Assembly: GCF_036237275.1 (NCBI RefSeq)
Contig: NZ_CP108352.1
Coordinates: forward strand, 3,038,001-3,102,000
Length of the DNA: 64,000 nucleotides
Direction: 5' to 3'
Source of the DNA: Streptomyces sp. NBC_01353
GTDB lineage: Bacteria > Actinomycetota > Actinomycetes > Streptomycetales > Streptomycetaceae
Under the pieces are notes generated by a model. That model did not search any database. It had not been told where the DNA came from and worked only from the letters and a program-made list of their open reading frames with translations. Of the stretch, positions 60,419-64,000 are shown in pieces (the first letter of the stretch is position 1; each line of letters starts with the position of its first letter). Both the position numbers and the translations under genes were made by a program.

Positions 60419-60742
60419 ATGGCGTGGCTGCTGGTGGTGGTCGCGGGGCTGCTGGAAACGGGCTTCGCCGTCTGCCTGAAGCTCTCGCACGGGTTCACCC
60501 GGCTCTGGCCGACCGTCGCCTTCGCCTGCTTCGCCCTCGGCAGCTTCGGACTGCTGACCCTCGCCCTGCGCAAGCTGGACGTGGGCCCCGCGTACGCGGT
60601 GTGGACCGGCATCGGCGCGGCCGGGACGGCGATCTACGGCATGGTCTTCCTCGGCGACGTCGTGTCCACCTTGAAGATCGTCTCGATCACGCTGGTGATC
60701 GTCGGCGTCGTCGGCCTCCAGCTCTCCGGTTCGGCCCGCTGA
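60419..60742 (+). CDS. SMR family small multidrug-resistance transporter
   Basis: 107 aa from ATG 60419 with GGGAGG upstream. Four membrane helices; WLLVVVAGLLETGFAVCLKLS contains the essential Glu of the first helix (GLLET). Resembles SugE/Gdx guanidinium exporters. The last 109 bp overlap the 3' end of the tetR gene on the other strand. Confidence 0.9.
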   Translation: MAWLLVVVAGLLETGFAVCLKLSHGFTRLWPTVAFACFALGSFGLLTLALRKLDVGPAYAVWTGIGAAGTAIYGMVFLGDVVSTLKIVSITLVIVGVVGLQLSGSAR

Positions 60743-61293
60743 CCGTCCGCCGCGGACGCGGGGGCGACGACGTACGACAGCGCGAGGCGCAGGGCGACCT
60801 CGCACGACCGCAGCACGTCCTCACGTCCGCTCTCGGCGAGCGCCTTCGCGGCCCGGTCCCGGGCGAGTCCGAGCAGATCCGCGGGCGAGGGCACCCCGGC
60901 GTCGGCGCGCCGCTGGGCGGGTACGGCGGAGGCGCGGGCACCGGCCCTGGCCGGGCGGGGCGTGGGGAGCCGTTCGCCCCAGGAGCCGGTGAGCAGCGCG
61001 CGCAACACCGGGCGCGCGCCGGCCGCGGCGACGGTCCACTCGGCGACGGCGGCGAGGCTACGGACGGGCGGGACGGGACGGGCGAGGACCTGGTCCACGC
61101 CCTGGAGGTAGACGTCCGCCTCGCGCCGTACCAGTGCGCGGGCCAGTCCCTCCTTGCTGCCGAACTCGTTGTAGAGGGTCTGCCGGGAGACACCCGCGGC
61201 GGAGGCGACGTCGACCATCCGGACCGCGGACCAGGGCAGCCCCCCGAGCGCCGCCAGCGCGGCGTTCAGCAGGGCCTCACGGGCAGTAGGCAT
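60634..61293 (-). CDS. TetR family regulator
   Basis: 219 aa from ATG 61293 (GGGAGG upstream). [50 protein letters not shown] is the DNA-binding part. The 3' end overlaps the SMR gene tail to tail by 109 bp, so it likely regulates that pump or is regulated with it. It is divergent from hisN. Confidence 0.87.
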   Translation of the reverse strand: MPTAREALLNAALAALGGLPWSAVRMVDVASAAGVSRQTLYNEFGSKEGLARALVRREADVYLQGVDQVLARPVPPVRSLAAVAEWTVAAAGARPVLRALLTGSWGERLPTPRPARAGARASAVPAQRRADAGVPSPADLLGLARDRAAKALAESGREDVLRSCEVALRLALSYVVAPASAADGQRAEPESWRPTTPTITSVIETIFKVDTTSPRKTMP

Positions 61294-61400
61294 GGTCGCC
61301 TCCCGGCCAGAACGGTTCTGCGCACAGAGTTGACGGGCCGCCACGCACTGTCAAGGACTCCCGTGGGGGCCACGTCCCTTCGAGGGATAGAGTTTCGACC

Positions 61401-62201
61401 ATGGCCGATTACCACGACGATCTCCGCCTCGCCCATGTCCTCGCGGATGCCGCCGACGCGGCCACCATGGACCGGTTCAAGGCGCTCGACCTGAAGGTCG
61501 AGACCAAGCCGGACATGACGCCGGTCAGCGAGGCGGACAAGGCCGCGGAGGAGCTGATCCGCGGTCAACTCCAGCGCGCCCGGCCGCGCGACGCGATCCT
61601 CGGCGAGGAGTACGGCGTGGAGGGCACCGGCCCGCGCCGCTGGGTGATCGACCCGATCGACGGCACCAAGAACTATGTGCGCGGCGTGCCGGTCTGGGCG
61701 ACGCTGATCGCGCTGATGGAGGCCGGCGACACCGGCTTCCAGCCGGTGGTGGGCGTGGTCTCGGCTCCGGCGCTCGGCCGCCGCTGGTGGGCGGCGAAGG
61801 GCGCGGGCGCCTACACGGGCCGCAGCCTGACGTCGGCGACGCGGATCCAGGTCTCGAAGGTCTCTGAGCTCAGTGACGCCTCCTTCTCGTACTCCTCGCT
61901 GAGCGGCTGGGAGGAGCGGGACCGCCTCGACGGCTTCCTCGACCTCACGCGCGCGTGCTGGCGGACGCGGGCGTACGGCGACTTCTGGCCGTACATGATG
62001 GTCGCCGAGGGCGCGGTGGACATCTGCGCCGAGCCCGAGCTGTCCCTCTGGGACATGGCGGCCACGGCGATCGTCGTCCAGGAGGCGGGCGGCACCTTCA
62101 CCGGCCTCGACGGCCGGCACGGTCCGCACAGCGGCAACGCGGCGGCGTCGAACGGCCTGCTCCACGGCGAACTGCTGAGCTATCTGAACCAGAAGAGCTG
62201 A
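61401..62201 (+). CDS. hisN: Histidinol-phosphatase (inositol monophosphatase family)
   Basis: 266 aa. TAGAGT 7 nt before the ATG suggests a leaderless m[34 protein letters not shown] and [17 protein letters not shown] are the three metal-site motifs of the family. In actinobacteria this protein is the histidinol-phosphate phosphatase of histidine synthesis. A CCCCCGCG/CGCGGGGG hairpin follows. Confidence 0.92.
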   Translation: MADYHDDLRLAHVLADAADAATMDRFKALDLKVETKPDMTPVSEADKAAEELIRGQLQRARPRDAILGEEYGVEGTGPRRWVIDPIDGTKNYVRGVPVWATLIALMEAGDTGFQPVVGVVSAPALGRRWWAAKGAGAYTGRSLTSATRIQVSKVSELSDASFSYSSLSGWEERDRLDGFLDLTRACWRTRAYGDFWPYMMVAEGAVDICAEPELSLWDMAATAIVVQEAGGTFTGLDGRHGPHSGNAAASNGLLHGELLSYLNQKS

Positions 62202-62217
62202 CCCCCGCGCGCGGGGG
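62202..62217 (+). terminator. hisN terminator
   Basis: CCCCCGCG/CGCGGGGG self-complementary 16-bp palindrome, directly after the stop. Confidence 0.6.
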
Positions 62218-62378
62218 CGCCTCGCACGCCCCCCGCGCCGCCCGGGCCCCACGCACTTGGTCGCGCCCTCTTGTCGACCCTCTCGACCGATGCCACGCTG
62301 AGAGTCCGCCCACTTGTGAACTTGTGAAACCGTTCTCGTTGAAGGCGGGGACGGTTCACGAAGGAGGTGGCTCCCTTC

Positions 62379-62780
62379 ATGCTCGTCCGTGACGCCATGA
62401 GCACGGTGGTCCTCACCATCGGCCCCGCCCACACGCTCCGCCAGGCCGCCAGACTGATGTCCGCGCGCCGCGTCGGCGCGGCCGTCGTCCACGACACCGA
62501 CGCCGGCGGGTTCGGAATCCTCACCGAGCGCGACATCCTCAACTCGATCGGCGCCGACCAGAACCCCGACCACGAGACCGCGAGCTCCCACACCACCACC
62601 GACGTCGTCTTCGCCGCACCCACCTGGACCCTGGAGGAGGCGGCCGCCGCCATGACCCACGGCGGCTTCCGCCACCTCGTCGTCCTCGACGGGCACGGGC
62701 CCGTGGGCATCGTCTCCGTACGCGACATCATCCGCTGCTGGACCCCGGCACACCGGCACGCGGCGCCCATGGCGAGCTGA
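62379..62780 (+). CDS. CBS domain pair protein
   Basis: 133 aa from ATG 62379; GTG 62367 is too close to the AAGGAGG site (62361-62367), which sits 11 nt before the ATG. Two CBS motifs: VRDAMSTVVLTIGPAHTLRQAARLMSARRVGAAVV and VVFAAPTWTLEEAAAAMTHGGFRHLVVL. It probably binds an adenosyl nucleotide. Function unknown. Confidence 0.85.
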   Translation: MLVRDAMSTVVLTIGPAHTLRQAARLMSARRVGAAVVHDTDAGGFGILTERDILNSIGADQNPDHETASSHTTTDVVFAAPTWTLEEAAAAMTHGGFRHLVVLDGHGPVGIVSVRDIIRCWTPAHRHAAPMAS

Positions 62781-62788
62781 CACCGGAG

Positions 62789-62820
62789 CGGGCCGGACCT
62801 CCGTACGGAAGTCCGGCCCG
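62789..62820 (+). terminator. CBS gene terminator
   Basis: Near-perfect 32-bp palindrome (CGGGCCGGAC arms, CCGTACGG centre), 9 bp after the stop. Confidence 0.85.
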
Positions 62821-62841
62821 CCCCTTCGCCACGACAAGCGC

Positions 62842-62920
62842 CCTCGGCCGCGCAGGGCCTGGACGGCGGCGTCGAGCCGCTTGCCGAAGTCACCGTTGGC
62901 TTCAGCCTTGGCCGATGCCG
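62842..62920 (-). pseudogene. C-terminal relic of a catalase gene
   Basis: On the minus strand the frame reads ASAKAE then ANGDFGKRLDAAVQALRG, matching the C-terminal end of small-subunit catalases (DFGKRLxAAVQAL). Codons keep high GC at third positions. Upstream of it no catalase remains before the Fur-family gene; most of the gene has been deleted. It lies beside a Fur-type regulator, the usual neighbour of catA (catR). Confidence 0.6.
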
Positions 62921-62935
62921 TACGTGATCTTACGA

Positions 62936-62948
62936 TGGACAATGTCCA
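62936..62948. promoter_or_regulatory. Candidate Fur/CatR operator
   Basis: TGGACAATGTCCA is a dyad of five-base arms 67 bp before the Fur-family start, between it and the catalase relic. Confidence 0.45.
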
Positions 62949-63015
62949 AGTCAAGCCGACTTCCAAAGTAACACCCGTTCGGGACCCCGATGCCGCCACT
63001 GTTAGTCTGGTCCTT

Positions 63016-63435
63016 ATGAGCGACCTGCTGGAACGACTGCGCGGCCGCGGCTGGCGAATGACCGCGCAGCGGCGCGTCGTAGCCGAGGTCCTCGACGGGG
63101 ATCATGTGCATCTGACCGCCGACGAGGTCCATGCCCGCGCCGTGGAGCGACTGCCCGAGATCTCCCGGGCGACCGTCTACAACACGCTGGGCGAGATGGT
63201 CACCCTCGGTGAGGTCATGGAAGTGGCGACGGACGGTCGCGCCAAGCGGTACGACCCGAACGCCCACCGCCCGCACCAGCACCTGGTCTGCGGGCGTTGC
63301 GGTGCCATCCGTGACGTCCACCCCTCCGGCAACCCGCTGGCGGACCTGCCGGACACGGAGCGCTTCGGCTTCACGATCTCGGGCGTCGAGGTCACGTACC
63401 GCGGCCTCTGCCCGAACTGCGCCGCCACGGCCTGA
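63016..63435 (+). CDS. Fur family regulator (CatR/PerR-like)
   Basis: 139 aa from ATG 63016: TAGTCT lies 7 nt upstream (leaderless pattern), rejecting the longer frame. RGWRMTAQRRVVAEVLDGDHVHLTADEVHARA and ATVYNTLGEMVTLGEV form the winged helix. HRPHQHLVCGRCG, with CPNCA at the end, provides the zinc Cys pairs. It probably senses metal or peroxide; the adjacent catalase relic favours the CatR/PerR type. Confidence 0.9.
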   Translation: MSDLLERLRGRGWRMTAQRRVVAEVLDGDHVHLTADEVHARAVERLPEISRATVYNTLGEMVTLGEVMEVATDGRAKRYDPNAHRPHQHLVCGRCGAIRDVHPSGNPLADLPDTERFGFTISGVEVTYRGLCPNCAATA

Positions 63436-63444
63436 GACGACGAC

Positions 63445-63472
63445 GAAGCCCCCACCGGACGGTGGGGGCTTC
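63445..63472 (+). terminator. Fur-family gene terminator
   Basis: GAAGCCCCCACC and GGTGGGGGCTTC arms with GGAC loop and TTCC tail. Confidence 0.9.
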
Positions 63473-63523
63473 TTCCGTGCCCGTCCGCGTGAACGCGCAA
63501 CCCCTCCGCGTGGGCACGCACGA

Positions 63524-63560
63524 CGAAGGCCCGGATCCAGTGACTGGATCCGGGCCTTCG
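63524..63560 (-). terminator. tRNA-fMet terminator
   Basis: Perfect 17-base arms CGAAGGCCCGGATCCAG and CTGGATCCGGGCCTTCG around TGA, downstream of the minus-strand tRNA. Confidence 0.88.
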
Positions 63561-63571
63561 TTGCTACTGAG

Positions 63572-63645
63572 TAGCGGGGACAGGATTTGAACCTGCGACC
63601 TCTGGGTTATGAGCCCAGCGAGCTACCGAGCTGCTCCACCCCGCG
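63572..63645 (-). tRNA. Initiator tRNA-fMet (CAT)
   Basis: 74-nt cloverleaf with acceptor arm CGCGGGG/CCCCGC and an unpaired 1-72 position, anticodon loop CTCATAA and stem ending GGG:CCC, the marks of an initiator. TTCAAAT is in the T loop. The CCA end is not encoded. Confidence 0.95.
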
Positions 63646-63691
63646 TCGGTGAACCCAACCTTACGGGACGCCCACGACCAGCGCAAATCAC

Positions 63692-64000
63692 TTAAGCGGT
63701 CAGCTCCTGGTGCAGCGCCTCGCTCAGTCGGGCGGCCCGCTCGGCCACCTCCGCCGGGCCGAGCTCCACGGCCGTCGCACACCAGCGACGGCCCTCCGAC
63801 AGCTCACCCCGCCGGGCCGCGAGCAGCGCGAGCCGCAGGGCGGCGCGGCCGTGCCCGGCGCGGGCGGCGCGGGTCCACCACAGCGCGGCCTCCCGCTCGC
63901 TGCCCTCACGGGCGAGGAGCAGGCCGAGGTTGAAGGCTCCGTTACGACTGCCGGCCTCGGCCGCCTCGCGGTACCAGTGGGCCGCCTCCGCCACGTCGCC
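63692..64000 (-). CDS. Sel1/TPR-repeat protein, partial at right edge
   Basis: Only the C-terminal part is in the window. WYREAAEAGSRNGAFNLGLLL and WWTRAARAGHGRAALRLALLAA are Sel1-like repeats. The start lies beyond base 64000. It is upstream of and on the same strand as tRNA-fMet. Confidence 0.8.
   Translation of the reverse strand, partial: GDVAEAAHWYREAAEAGSRNGAFNLGLLLAREGSEREAALWWTRAARAGHGRAALRLALLAARRGELSEGRRWCATAVELGPAEVAERAARLSEALHQELTA

Overview
The window is a piece of a Streptomyces-type actinobacterial chromosome. The evidence is very high GC with strong G/C bias at third codon positions, many GTG/TTG starts, WhiB (WblE), SigR-RsrA, SigH with its anti-sigma factor, Ni-superoxide dismutase, DasR with the das chitobiose transporter, snapalysin, and a B12-riboswitch-controlled class Ia ribonucleotide reductase. 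From memory the order of the conserved genes resembles one stretch of the S. coelicolor chromosome. About 68 protein genes (two cut by the window ends), one initiator tRNA, one riboswitch, two decayed gene relics and many GC-rich hairpin terminators can be supported. No insertion sequence, phage, integron or CRISPR array was seen, so this is mostly core chromosome with one clear accessory island at the left end.

Layout. 1-6.0 kb, minus strand: a four-gene island (trypco1-like protein, trypsin-VMAP protein, MoxR ATPase, divergent vWA/TPR protein) that looks like a vWA-MoxR-VMAP conflict or defence system. 6.1-13.1 kb: DUF6104 protein, a membrane protein, a DUF4097-PadR pair with palindromic operators, a secreted GH5 glycosidase, a zinc-type dehydrogenase and malic enzyme. 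13.6-16.4 kb: polar amino-acid ABC transporter. 16.4-24 kb: methyltransferase, CGNR zinc-finger protein, sodX/sodN, LysR regulator with divergent snapalysin, truncated haemoglobin and small regulators. 24-26.5 kb: a family 2B encapsulin beside the decayed remains of a polyprenyl synthase, then an amidase. 26.5-33.2 kb: PLP enzyme, Na+/H+ antiporter, UBP zinc finger, anti-sigma/SigH operon, lipid kinase and wblE. 33.3-43.4 kb: sensor kinase, TetR/SDR pair, nagB, dasD-dasC-dasB-dasA and dasR, with dre operators. 43.6-49.8 kb: MctP-type symporter and nrdAB. 49.8-57.2 kb, minus strand: def, TPR protein, HD and HD-GYP proteins, rsrA, sigR, hydrolase, SRAP protein. 57.2-64 kb: M50 protease, aroA, rsgA, SMR pump, TetR, hisN, CBS protein, Fur-family regulator with a relic of catalase, and tRNA-fMet.

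How the genes work together. Three regulatory circuits can be read from the DNA. (1) Aminosugars: DasR, its dre sites at dasA, nagB and a third orphan site, the chitobiose importer DasABC, the hexosaminidase DasD and the deaminase NagB. (2) Stress: a SigR promoter with exact GGAAT-N18-GTT spacing in front of sigR-rsrA, and a SigH/SigB-type promoter in front of the anti-sigma/sigH operon. (3) Deoxynucleotides: paired NrdR-like boxes overlapping a promoter, followed by a cobalamin riboswitch and nrdAB. A pervasive feature is the leaderless start: at least fifteen genes have TANNNT placed 6-7 nt before the start codon.
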